Assembly (NCBI GenBank): GCA_005879255.1
Contig: VBKY01000227.1
Location: 1-14,989 of the forward strand
Reading direction: 5' to 3'
Length of the DNA: 14,989 bases
Source of the DNA: Deltaproteobacteria bacterium
Lineage (GTDB): Bacteria > Desulfobacterota_B > Binatia > UBA9968
The notes below the pieces were generated by a model. The model did not search any database. It was not told the origin of the DNA and saw only the letters and a list, made by a program, of their open reading frames with translations. Below, one piece after another: positions 7,182-13,759 of the stretch. The translations under genes were made by a program, and so were the position numbers. Every line of letters begins with the position of its first letter. Position 1 is the first letter of the stretch.

Positions 7182-7533
7182 AGCGGTTAAACAGAGCGCA
7201 GAGCTATTAAGAGGTATTATCCGCAGCATCGACAAAAAGCTTGAGTACAACTTCATAGACCCCACTCAAGAAGGGAGGTTCTCGCTCCGGCTGTCAACTC
7301 GCGGGCGGCAAGGAGTTGTTTCCCTACGGACCGACGACTTGCGCTTGGCTATGCTAGATAACGTGCGCAAGAATGTGGTCCGGCAAAAGATCAAGAGTAC
7401 GCGCGACCATTTGTTATCTAACTATGTCGTAGACGTCATGGGAAGAAGAGCGGCGAAGATGCTGAAAAAGGCTGGCGGCGGCAAAGACGAAGCCAGGCCG
7501 TCCTTTTTTAGACGTCCGCAGGGAAGAAGATAA
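7168..7533 (+). CDS. Hypothetical protein, basic C-terminal tail
   Basis: The family was not recognised. The frame encodes 121 residues behind a good ribosome site (AAGGGAGG seven bases from the ATG), which supports a real gene. Residues 1-30 are predicted helical (EREAVKQSAELLRGIIRSIDKKLE). The middle has an alternating strand-like stretch (GRFSLRLSTRGRQGVVSLRTDDL), then a helical, charged stretch, and residues 93-121 are strongly basic (RRAAKMLKKAGGGKD, ending FFRRPQGRR). There is no signal peptide, membrane helix or cysteine pair. The basic tail would fit nucleic-acid or ribosome association, and so would the position just after an RRM gene, but it has its own hairpin-bounded leader and is probably a separate transcript. 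Function should be left as unknown. Confidence 0.65.
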   Translation: MIEREAVKQSAELLRGIIRSIDKKLEYNFIDPTQEGRFSLRLSTRGRQGVVSLRTDDLRLAMLDNVRKNVVRQKIKSTRDHLLSNYVVDVMGRRAAKMLKKAGGGKDEARPSFFRRPQGRR

Positions 7534-7829
7534 CCGGCGAGCAACTCAAGACCCCATCTCACGCTCCAAATCTACCGCATCATCAAGAAACGCGGATGAC
7601 ATCGGCTGCGGCCGATAGCGACACCCATCGCCTTTCAGGGAACTATTGTCGTTGAGTGCTCGCATCGCTCAAATGATTTTGCCCTGGTGTTGATGGCAGC
7701 GGCCTGCCTCCATTGCTTGTGATGAACTATTTCTCCCATATTACGCAGAGTTCGTTTCCTCATTCACATCTGACGCAAGTTTCCGACTTGATGAGTTTTC
7801 CAGTCTTTGGTTTGGTTTTTCCTACACTC
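7534..7829. other. Intergenic stretch, one GC-rich hairpin
   Basis: No credible gene is seen. ATCGGC (7601-7606) and GCCGAT (7611-7616) form a six-pair stem with loop TGCG, 67 bases after the stop of the 121-residue gene. It lacks a T-run, so termination is only possible, not shown. From about 7680 on, the sequence turns markedly AT-rich toward the sigma-54 promoter region. Confidence 0.3.
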
Positions 7830-7880
7830 TTTACTAACGGGTAAATTTTTACCTACCCGATTACATTTTTACTTAGCCGG
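7830..7880 (+). repeat. Degenerate direct repeats upstream of the sigma-54 promoter (possible activator sites)
   Basis: Two adjacent 20-base units at 7841-7860 and 7861-7880 agree at 15 of 20 positions; the shared core is ATTTTTAC-Y-TA-S-CCG. A weaker third copy (TTTACTAACGGG) starts at 7830. The TTTAC cores start at 7830, 7848 and 7868, that is 18 and 20 bases apart or about two helical turns, so bound proteins would lie roughly on one face. They lie about 80-130 bases before the predicted transcription start near 7960, the usual place for sites of a sigma-54 activator. An inverse-looking TTTAGGTAG occurs at 7912-7920. Protein binding is inference. Confidence 0.5.
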
Positions 7881-7932
7881 TCTAGCGGGCCCAATTAACG
7901 AAACTGTTTGATTTAGGTAGATTTCTTTCTGC

Positions 7933-7948
7933 TTGGCACGCCGGTTGC
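7933..7948 (+). promoter_or_regulatory. Sigma-54 (RpoN) -24/-12 promoter
   Basis: TTGGCACG at 7933-7940, four bases, then TTGC at 7945-7948 matches the RpoN consensus (TGGCACG-N4-TTGC) at every core position. The invariant GG (7935-7936) and GC (7947-7948) are exactly 12 bases apart. The following base is G rather than the preferred A/T. Transcription would start near 7960 and the next gene downstream is the small Cys-rich peptide at 8055. The match, the AT-rich flank and the repeats upstream together make this a strong prediction. Confidence 0.75.
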
Positions 7949-7966
7949 GCTATTTCTTGAACAGGC

Positions 7967-8037
7967 AGGCCTGGCGGCCTCGACGTCACAAATTTCCTAT
8001 CGGATCAAAAACCGTATGGACCAGTGTTGCGATACGG
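7967..8037 (+). other. Leader stem-loops before the small peptide gene
   Basis: Two hairpins lie in the predicted 95-base leader. AGGCC (7967-7971) pairs with GGCCT (7976-7980) around TGGC. CCGTAT (8012-8017) pairs with ATACGG (8032-8037) around 14 bases, ending only three bases before the AGGAGG ribosome site at 8041-8046. The second is placed to influence ribosome access or mRNA stability, but this is inference. Confidence 0.35.
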
Positions 8038-8054
8038 AAAAGGAGGCAATAAAA

Positions 8055-8204
8055 ATGGAAAAGCTTAAAATGAAAAAGAGATTCCTCGGTAATGTGATGG
8101 CAGCAATCATGGCTACTTTGGTCGCTGCTACAGTGATTACGACCACGTCGGGTTGTGTTGTGTGTCGGGACTGCGGACCCCACCGCGCCTGGTGGCGCCG
8201 ATAG
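8055..8204 (+). CDS. Small Cys-rich exported peptide (possible lipoprotein)
   Basis: The family was not recognised. From the ATG at 8055 the peptide has 49 residues. This start is preferred to the in-frame ATG at 8016 because AAAAGGAGG lies nine bases before it and because it leaves a proper signal sequence. Residues 1-9 are basic (MEKLKMKKR), 10-31 are a hydrophobic stretch of the signal-peptide type, and T-S-G-C at 31-34 is a weak lipobox (Thr instead of Leu/Val/Ile at -3). If processed there, only 16 residues remain, starting at Cys34 and containing Cys37, Cys40 (C-x2-C-x2-C), one His, two Trp and three terminal-region Arg. A signal-peptidase I product is also possible. It is the only gene behind a sigma-54 promoter, so it may respond to a specific activator. 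Metal binding, a membrane-acting peptide or a modified peptide precursor are all open. Confidence 0.6.
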   Translation: MEKLKMKKRFLGNVMAAIMATLVAATVITTTSGCVVCRDCGPHRAWWRR

Positions 8205-8307
8205 TGGCAAGCACACTCATTAAAAAAGAAGGATTGACGCGGCCGCTAGCCTGTCTCAGGATACCAGCGTTTTGTCAAAACAAGCATCACGCAATAGAGC
8301 AAGCTGA

Positions 8308-8610
8308 GGCGCAGACCTGAGTGGGGATATACGGTATAAGACCGATAGAGACTTTGGACTTAGATTACTGCGGAAATACCTCAAGACCAACGATCAAGAA
8401 ATCATCGAAGAGACGCATGATTTTTACGGCGACAAAGTTTCTGCGAAGCCCTACCCAACCGTAAAGGGTATGCAGGCCGTGTTGAGTGATCTTGCGGTTA
8501 GAAATCCTAAGGCCAAAGACGCCCAACCCGTTCAACTCGTAAACTTGAGTTTCCTCAAACAACTCGACGAGAGCGGCTACATCGATCGGCTGTGTAAGAC
8601 TTCCCGGTAG
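8308..8610 (+). pseudogene. C-terminal remnant of an NMT1/TauA-type ABC substrate-binding protein gene
   Basis: In the frame ending in TAG at 8608-8610, an open stretch after a TGA at 8305 reads like the last 90 or so residues of this family: YKTDRDFGLRLLRKYLKTND, then E-E-T-x-x-F-Y, KPYPTVKGMQAVL, NPKAK, and the final LDESGYIDRL. These are the usual C-terminal landmarks. The upstream part of the gene, including any start codon, signal peptide and both lobes, is absent, and the first in-frame ATG (8470) is well inside the domain, so no functional product is expected. The related intact-looking gene at 14248 runs off the window before this part, so the two cannot be compared. The remnant lies between the small peptide gene and the toxin-antitoxin pair, which suggests past insertion or deletion here. 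Confidence 0.75.
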
Positions 8611-8734
8611 GCGTTACCGCAGTATAGCAATAATAATTACCTTCCGAATAGCAATTATCACAACAGGCCCCATGTGATTCTGCTTCGTCGGCCAATCTTG
8701 ATCTTTCGACCTGAGACGGGTTACCCTTGATCAT

Positions 8735-8947
8735 ATGCGGAAGCCAATCGTGACATGCTGACCGGATGTGTTGGGTGGGACTCCTGTATTTGCAGGGACT
8801 CGCGTACCGGTCCAGACACTGATCGACTATTTGGAAGGCAGCGAGACGATCGATGATTTTCTCGAGGGGTTTCCAACGGTTAGTCGCGAACAAGTTTTCG
8901 CTTTTTTAGAGGAAGCCAAGGATCGAATAGTGGCTGCCGGTTCGTGA
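8735..8947 (+). pseudogene. DUF433 antitoxin with in-frame TGA at codon 9
   Basis: From ATG 8735 the frame reads MRKPIVTC, then TGA (8759-8761), then PDVLGGTPVFAGTRVPVQ and on to EEAKDRIVAAGS, stopping at 8945-8947. The part after the TGA is a full DUF433 domain (G-G-x-P-x-F-x-G-T-R-V-P, T-I-D-D-F-L, F-P-T-V-S), and the eight codons before it also match the family N-terminus, so the TGA interrupts one ancestral frame of 70 codons. DUF433 proteins are winged-helix-like antitoxins paired with PIN-like toxins. Restart at GTG 8768 or TTG 8771 would give a protein lacking about 11 residues, but no ribosome site is evident there. TGA is an ordinary stop in this genome, so read-through is not expected. 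A sequencing error is also possible. Confidence 0.8.
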
Positions 8948-9264
8948 AAATCCTACTCGACGAATGTGTCGATCGTCGGCTCGCAACACATATCTCCGGC
9001 CACGATGTTAAGACCGTCCCTCAAATGGGATGGGCAGGAATCAAGAACGGCGACCTCCTCACACTGGCGCAACAACCATTCGAAGTTTTCGTTACCGTAG
9101 ATCGCAATCTTTCATTTCAACAAAACCTTCCCAATTACAACATCGCGGTCATTATCTTGCGCGCTCGTACAAATCGATTACAAGATTTACGGCCCTTAGT
9201 GCCGGAACTGCTCACGTCGCTATCGTCGGCAAAACGCGGTGACGTTCTCTGGATCGGTAGTTGA
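8944..9264 (+). CDS. DUF5615 PIN-like toxin
   Basis: The 106-residue protein starts at GTG 8944, overlapping the antitoxin stop (GTGA), a typical coupled arrangement. It begins MKILLDECVDRRLA, which contains the family's first acidic residues (Asp7, Glu8), and continues with GHDVKTVPQMGW-AGIKNGDLLTLA, then VFVTVDRNLSFQQNLP, which carries the conserved D-R-N of the second acidic site (Asp53), and ends LRARTNRLQDLRPLVPELL. Length and all motifs look intact. DUF5615 proteins belong to the PIN-like nuclease superfamily and form toxin-antitoxin pairs with DUF433. With the antitoxin frame interrupted, an active toxin would be a burden, so either the antitoxin restarts downstream, another antitoxin acts, or the toxin is not translated because its coupling is broken (inference). 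Confidence 0.88.
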   Translation: MKILLDECVDRRLATHISGHDVKTVPQMGWAGIKNGDLLTLAQQPFEVFVTVDRNLSFQQNLPNYNIAVIILRARTNRLQDLRPLVPELLTSLSSAKRGDVLWIGS

Positions 9265-9343
9265 CGAACCCGCTGCCCCGCTCAAAAGCGACAACGAGTT
9301 ATTCCAAGGTCCGCCACTCGTTTTGCCGAAGCGATGGAGGAAT

Positions 9344-9365
9344 TGGACTGATTGAGTCCAGACTC
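9344..9365 (+). other. Overlapping alternative hairpins before the solute-binding protein gene
   Basis: TGGACT (9344-9349) pairs with AGTCCA (9355-9360), and the overlapping GAGTC (9354-9358) could instead pair with GACTC (9361-9365). The two structures exclude each other, as in a switch or a palindromic operator. There is no T-run. The element lies 80 bases after the toxin gene and about 115 bases before the next start. The remainder of 9265-9478 shows nothing clear. Confidence 0.25.
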
Positions 9366-9478
9366 ATGGCGAAATCCCGGCTACCTCTCTGCGAAATTCG
9401 CATTTGCTGAACTGCTCAAACGTGATAAGGGTCGACCCCTCGCGCGCGATCGTCAGACAGAAAAGAGGTCAAGAGTTT

Positions 9479-10600
9479 ATGAGATGTTCCGGCAGCGCAG
9501 CCTTCAGCTGCGGCTTTCTTTTTTGCGTTTGGCTGACTTCCGTCCAAGCGGCTGAATCCAAACCGGCGTGGGAAAAGTCGTGGGAGCAGACTGTCGCAGC
9601 AGCCAAAAAAGAAGGGCAGGTCACAATCTACCACACCCGAGGCCCCTTCGATAATGTCTTCGCCGATTTCAACAAGCGTTACCCCGGGATCAAGCTAGTA
9701 TCGGTCGTAGGACGCGGCGGCGACCTGATTTCGAGGATCATGAGCGAGAGGAGGGCGGAAAAGTATCTCACCGATATCTACCTAGGCTCATCGGGCACTC
9801 CCATGGATGTTCTCTACCCGGCGAAAATGCTGGAACCGGTCCAGCCTAATTTGATTTTGCCCGAGGTCAGAGATCCGTCGAACTGGTTCCGCAAACAACA
9901 TCACTTCGCCGATCCCGAGGGCAAATACGTATTTGTTTTTGAAGGGGTGGTCCGTTCGGATATGGCGTACAACAACACGCTTGTTGATCCGAAGGAGTTT
10001 AGTTCCTATTGGGATCTGCTCAAGCCCAGGTGGAAAGGAAAGATCGCCGCGATGGATCCGAAGCTGCCAGGCTTTCCCTCGGGACTGCTGCAGTTTGCAT
10101 TTTACCATCCGGATCTCGGCGCCAATTTCCTAAGACAGCTCTTTGGTGACATGGATATCACGCTGTCGCGTGAGGGCCGCCAGCTTGTCGACTGGTTATC
10201 CGTGGGGAAATTCGCCATCGCCATTGCGCCGTCCGCCAGCGAAGTTCAAGCGGGCATGAAGCAAGGCTTGCCGTTGAACCGGTTCGAGCCGCGCGCGTTC
10301 AAGGAGGGGATCTACATGCGCGCAACCCAGGGATCGCTCAGCATCTTGAACCGTCTTCCCCATCCCAACGCAACAAAAGTCTTTGTCAACTGGCTTCTTT
10401 CCCGCGAAGGACAGATGCAGTATCAGAAACATTTTTTGAGAATAGATCCGGTCTTCAGTTTGCGGGAGGATGTCCCTCCAGATCCCACCGTTGAGCCTTA
10501 CAGGCCCAAGCCGCGCGACAAATTCATGGCGATTTATCGTCCGGAATTCAGAGATCTCGAAGCGGCGTACAAAGTAATCGACGACGCCCTGAAGCGATAG
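9479..10600 (+). CDS. Periplasmic solute-binding protein, iron(III)/polyamine type
   Basis: The 373-residue protein belongs to the extracellular solute-binding protein class of Fe(III)/spermidine-type ABC importers. The start at ATG 9479 is chosen because it yields a proper signal peptide (MRCSGSAAFSCGFLFCVWLTSVQA, likely cut after residue 24) with AGAGG nearby; an ATG-like start 75 bases upstream would bury it. After it, KKEGQVTIYHTRGPFDNVFADFNKRYPGIK and DLISRIMSERRAEKYLTDIYLGSSG are the usual N-lobe features, and W-D-L-L-K-P-R-W-K-G-K-I and NATKVFVNWLLSREGQ are typical hinge and C-lobe motifs. No permease or ATPase gene is next to it, so it must use a transporter encoded elsewhere or have another role. 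Ligand specificity cannot be read. It follows the toxin gene in the same direction but is probably a separate unit. Confidence 0.88.
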   Translation: MRCSGSAAFSCGFLFCVWLTSVQAAESKPAWEKSWEQTVAAAKKEGQVTIYHTRGPFDNVFADFNKRYPGIKLVSVVGRGGDLISRIMSERRAEKYLTDIYLGSSGTPMDVLYPAKMLEPVQPNLILPEVRDPSNWFRKQHHFADPEGKYVFVFEGVVRSDMAYNNTLVDPKEFSSYWDLLKPRWKGKIAAMDPKLPGFPSGLLQFAFYHPDLGANFLRQLFGDMDITLSREGRQLVDWLSVGKFAIAIAPSASEVQAGMKQGLPLNRFEPRAFKEGIYMRATQGSLSILNRLPHPNATKVFVNWLLSREGQMQYQKHFLRIDPVFSLREDVPPDPTVEPYRPKPRDKFMAIYRPEFRDLEAAYKVIDDALKR

Positions 10601-10773
10601 CCGCGTGAAGAAAGAAAAGACGTGTAGCAGAACGGAACAGATTTGAGATTACGAGCCCACTAAAAAGGGAAGCCATTAGATTTAATTTAACTGTAACATT
10701 TTATGCTCTAACTGAAGTGGCAAATAATGTTATCGCGCCAAGCCCGTCTTGAGCGCTACCGAAGGGGAACCAG

Positions 10774-10949
10774 CGAAACAAATCCAAAATCCGAATATCG
10801 AAATCCGAAACAAACTCAGAGCCAAATAAATCTCAATCGGGAAAATCCAAAACACCGAATCCGAAAGGAAGCTTGTTTGGAATTTTACCTATTTTGGTCA
10901 TTTGAAATTGTTTCGAATTTCGGATTTCGTGCTTCGAATTTTTTGTTCT
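10774..10949. repeat. AT-rich imperfect inverted repeat (degenerate, possibly dispersed)
   Basis: The left part (10774-10815) is built from repeats of AAATCC and CCGAAA; the right part (about 10901-10949) holds the inverse, with TTTCGGATTTCG and TTCGAATTTTTTG. The reverse complement of the right arm shares the run CGAAATCCGAAA with the left arm, with mismatches and small gaps elsewhere. Just after it, GCGCCTTTGCGTCTTTGCGCGAG (10952-10974) is a sequence of the kind often seen flanking such repeats in environmental genomes. No gene is seen in 10601-11098; the local open frame is low-complexity and reflects the repeat. The element separates two convergent transcription units. Confidence 0.6.
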
Positions 10950-11093
10950 TGGCGCCTTTGCGTCTTTGCGCGAGACATGGGTTTTCCGATGTCTTATTTA
11001 ATTCAGATTTTCAAATATGTTGGCTAGATTTAGACACCAGACATTATGACAGCAAACACTCACTCACGAGGTAAAGCTTAACGCCGCTCGCTG

Positions 11094-11107
11094 GGCCGCT
11101 AGCGGCC
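11094..11107. other. 14-base perfect palindrome at a stop codon
   Basis: GGCCGCTAGCGGCC is a perfect palindrome that contains the TAG stop codon of the minus-strand 620-residue gene. As RNA it would have a very tight loop, so a stem of five pairs with a four-base loop is the realistic fold. No T-run follows on the minus strand. It may assist 3' end formation or be chance. Confidence 0.3.
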
Positions 11108-12961
11108 GGCCTGAACCTTCAGCGCCTGAAGCTCAGCCTCGGTGCGCGGTGTCAGCACGCCGACCTTGCGAGCGCGCTCATAGGGAATGATGACCCGGAG
11201 CGGCTGGCCCTCGCGTTCGAGCAGCGAGATGTGACGCGACTCGGTGCCGCGCGTCGGCAGATCGAACAGCGTCCACTGATTCGCGCTCGGATCATATTTG
11301 GCGACCTTGTCCGTGGTCCACAGGTTGGTCCACACGTGGTGCGCTTTGTCCACGCCGATCTGATAGGGCTGATGCGCCTCGGGATTCGGCAGCGGCACGA
11401 GCGTTGTTTCCTTGGTGTGGATGTTGATCTTGGCGAGCGTGCCGCCGAACGAGTTGCCGACATAGACGTAATCGCCGTTCTTGTCGGCGCCCATTCGCCG
11501 CGGCGCCTGCGCCCACGCGAACGGCGTGTTGAAATCCGGCGGCTGGAAGGTCTCGTACATCTTGCGCTGTTCGGCGCTGAGATTCTCCATGACCGCCTTT
11601 TCCGGTGCGAGCTTGAACTCACCGCTCTTGCCGGTCTTGATGTCGCTATAGTCGATCAAGTCCTGGGCCATTAACAGCCACCAGGCATTGCCGGTGCGAT
11701 CGGCTGCCAGTCCATAAACTGTCGCGGTGCCTTGCTGATTCTTGTAGGTCACCGATTTGAACTCGGTGAATTTCTCTTCTTTGATATTGAACCGCAGCGC
11801 CCCGTCGGGGGCGGTGACCCAGACGTTGCCGTTCATGTCGGCATCCAGAGTTCCAGCTGTGCCGGACATGGGCTCGGGCGGAAGATAGACAGTGATCTTC
11901 TCCGTCTTGGGATCGATCCTGCCGAGACCGCCGCGACTGCGCTGCACGTTCGATCTCGTGTTGAACCAGAGGATGCCGTTTTCATCCCGGGTGATGCCGT
12001 GGGTGCCGGCTGCGATGCCTCTTTGATCGTCGAGCTTGAAATTCTTCACCGCGCCGGTCTTGCCATCGATACGGGCGATCGTAGTTACTAGGCTGGTATG
12101 GGAGAAGGTGATCCAGACGTTTCCGTCAAAGTCCATCTGCGCATCATGAACGCCAGAGACATGGTTCATGCTGGACTTGGTGCCGAGCGACCAATCGCTG
12201 CCGTCCATCGATGCGGCGTGCCCACCCTCCATCGGGAAGTCGTATTCCTTGAACACGGCGCGCGCCGCTTCACCGGACGGGCGCGGACGCAGCTTGAACT
12301 TCATCGAGCTTTCACCCGGGCCGCGCGCGCGGGCGAGATAGGCCGCCAGTTCTTTCTGGTGAAATTCGATATTGGGCGTCGCCTTGTGATCCGGTCCTTG
12401 AAAGACGCCGAGCACGTTGACGTGCTTCATCAGGTCGAGAATCTTGCTCCAGCCTTCCTCGTCGAACCGGTGCTGGAGCGGATAGCTCGCGCTGTGGCAG
12501 CCGGTGCAATTCTTCCGCACCTGAGTCTTCATCCGGTAGTCTTCCGGGGTGTCGCCGGGGAGTGCGGCGAGGAACTCGTCGCCGGGCAATTGCCGGATCC
12601 AATCCTCCTGGTTTTTCATCGGTTGCAGGACGAAATCCCGGCGCGTCGTCTTCTTCTTCACTTCGACGTTGCCGTTCGCTGCCTGGAAGGTCAGCGCTTG
12701 CGCCCAAACCCGATATTTGCCGCTCGGCAGCGGCGGAAAATAGTAGTTGCCTGACTCGTCAGTGAAGACGCTCGTGGTGATGGGCGATCCTTCCGCCTTG
12801 GCCGACACTGTCACGCCGCCCATCTTTTCGCCCGCGCCCGAGGTGACCGCACCGGTCAGCAGCGCATCGGCATAAGCCGCGCTGGGAACCAATATCGTTG
12901 CGCCCGAAGCGGTGGCGACGGCGATCAGGCAGGCAGCTGCGAAATGACGTGAAGTTTTCAT
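11099..12961 (-). CDS. Periplasmic multidomain protein: carboxypeptidase-regulatory-like, heme c, Vgb-like propeller
   Basis: The 620-residue protein begins with a signal peptide (likely cut after Ala31 in AAYADA). Residues about 33-115 are a carboxypeptidase-regulatory-like beta domain (GAVTSGAGEKMGGVTVSA, DESGNYYFPPLPSGKYRVWAQA). Residues 152-156 are CTGCH, a heme c attachment motif, with methionines nearby (Met144, Met178) as possible axial ligands. From about residue 250 onward, repeated blades of the Vgb/streptogramin-lyase propeller type appear (DFDGNVWITF, DENGILWFNT, DMNGNVWVTA, DKAHHVWTNL), but sequence alone does not prove lyase activity. The protein would sit in the periplasm and carry one covalent heme. 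The ATG at 12961 follows a GGGGGAA site. The gene for a small cytochrome c ends 41 bases upstream in the same direction, so both probably form one operon and exchange electrons; the substrate is unknown. Confidence 0.88.
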   Translation of the reverse strand: MKTSRHFAAACLIAVATASGATILVPSAAYADALLTGAVTSGAGEKMGGVTVSAKAEGSPITTSVFTDESGNYYFPPLPSGKYRVWAQALTFQAANGNVEVKKKTTRRDFVLQPMKNQEDWIRQLPGDEFLAALPGDTPEDYRMKTQVRKNCTGCHSASYPLQHRFDEEGWSKILDLMKHVNVLGVFQGPDHKATPNIEFHQKELAAYLARARGPGESSMKFKLRPRPSGEAARAVFKEYDFPMEGGHAASMDGSDWSLGTKSSMNHVSGVHDAQMDFDGNVWITFSHTSLVTTIARIDGKTGAVKNFKLDDQRGIAAGTHGITRDENGILWFNTRSNVQRSRGGLGRIDPKTEKITVYLPPEPMSGTAGTLDADMNGNVWVTAPDGALRFNIKEEKFTEFKSVTYKNQQGTATVYGLAADRTGNAWWLLMAQDLIDYSDIKTGKSGEFKLAPEKAVMENLSAEQRKMYETFQPPDFNTPFAWAQAPRRMGADKNGDYVYVGNSFGGTLAKINIHTKETTLVPLPNPEAHQPYQIGVDKAHHVWTNLWTTDKVAKYDPSANQWTLFDLPTRGTESRHISLLEREGQPLRVIIPYERARKVGVLTPRTEAELQALKVQAGR

Positions 12962-13001
12962 GGCGTTCCCCCAAAAGTGAAATCGATCTTCGGTGACATC
13001 C

Positions 13002-13379
13002 TTACTGAGCCGGGGTCGGGGCTTTTGTCGGTGTTCGGGCGGTCGGAAAATCTTGCGTGCCCGGCGGCAGAGTCTTGATGTAGGCGGCGATGGCGGCGAT
13101 CTGTTCTGGATTGTAAGTGTACTTGAAGCCCGGCATGCGCGCCGTGCCGTTACTGATGAACGTGCGGAGGAGCTCTTCCTGCCCGCCCAAGTTCAGTCTC
13201 GAGAGTTCCGGACCGTACATGCCGGAAATCAGCGTCGGCCGGGTGTGGCAGACGCCACACGATTGCTCGAAGAGCCGCCTGCCTAATTGCTGCTGCGCAG
13301 TGAGATGATTCTCAGCGGCAAACAAGCCTTGCGGCACTGCGGCCAGCAAGATCAGGGCGATCCAGGCGTTACGCTTCAT
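13002..13379 (-). CDS. Small periplasmic cytochrome c
   Basis: The 125-residue protein has a signal peptide (MKRNAWIALILLAAVPQGLFA) and one heme c site, CGVCH, with the preceding pattern GRRLFEQSCGVCHTRP typical of class I cytochromes c. A distal Met ligand candidate lies in ARMPGFKY. The C-terminal helix (NPEQIAAIAAYIKTLP) is the usual one, followed by a Pro/Thr-rich tail. The start at 13379 is chosen because GGAG lies eight bases upstream; a TTG start 15 bases further upstream is possible but would add nothing to the signal peptide. The protein carries electrons in the periplasm. It is the first gene of a likely two-gene operon with the 620-residue propeller protein, for which it would be the natural electron partner (inference). 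Confidence 0.93.
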   Translation of the reverse strand: MKRNAWIALILLAAVPQGLFAAENHLTAQQQLGRRLFEQSCGVCHTRPTLISGMYGPELSRLNLGGQEELLRTFISNGTARMPGFKYTYNPEQIAAIAAYIKTLPPGTQDFPTARTPTKAPTPAQ

Positions 13380-13560
13380 CGCGCCACTCCTCAATTCACA
13401 AGCTTTGACAAACGGGCCAGCAGCTTCTTCTTATTCCTTTTCAGGTATGGCCACCGAGAATTTCGAAATCGCTCCAACGACCACATACGAGGCTACGCCT
13501 GAGGGCAAAAGGACCTGCCAAAAAGAGCGGACAGGCCCGGATTGCCAATTTTGTGCGGAG

Positions 13561-13588
13561 AGTAAACGCTAAGATAGTCTTATGTCAA
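13561..13588 (-). promoter_or_regulatory. Possible sigma-70 promoter of the cytochrome operon
   Basis: On the minus strand TTGACA (13588-13583) is followed after 16 bases by TTTACT (13566-13561, four of six matches to TATAAT). Transcription would begin near 13554, about 175 bases before the cytochrome c start. The rest of 13395-13759 contains no gene or repeat that I can support. Confidence 0.4.
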
Positions 13589-13759
13589 CCTCACCTATGG
13601 CGCCGTGCTAAATCTAACGACGATGTCGTCGAAATCTCATCGGAGCGCCTGATCATTCGCCTTGCCCACCCATCGACGAAAGCGTATGTTACCCGGCGCT
13701 AACAACGTCGTCGTACTCGACTTGGCTTGGGTATTGGTTCAGTCTGAATATTGAAGCGG

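Noticed and set aside
7830..7880. CRISPR array
   Set aside because: The units abut with no spacers, are degenerate and number only two or three.
8759..8761. TGA as a selenocysteine codon in the antitoxin
   Set aside because: The position after Cys8 is not a conserved redox site in DUF433, no selenocysteine insertion hairpin is evident, and TGA is an ordinary stop in neighbouring genes.
8555..8893. 112-residue minus-strand open frame
   Set aside because: It lies antisense to the substrate-binding fragment and the DUF433 frame and resembles no protein.
10727..11074. 115-residue plus-strand open frame
   Set aside because: Its sequence is the low-complexity translation of the AT-rich inverted repeat and has no domain.
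12098..12754. 218-residue plus-strand open frame opposite the propeller gene
   Set aside because: It is antisense to a clear multidomain protein in GC-rich DNA, where long antisense frames arise by codon bias; no domain seen.
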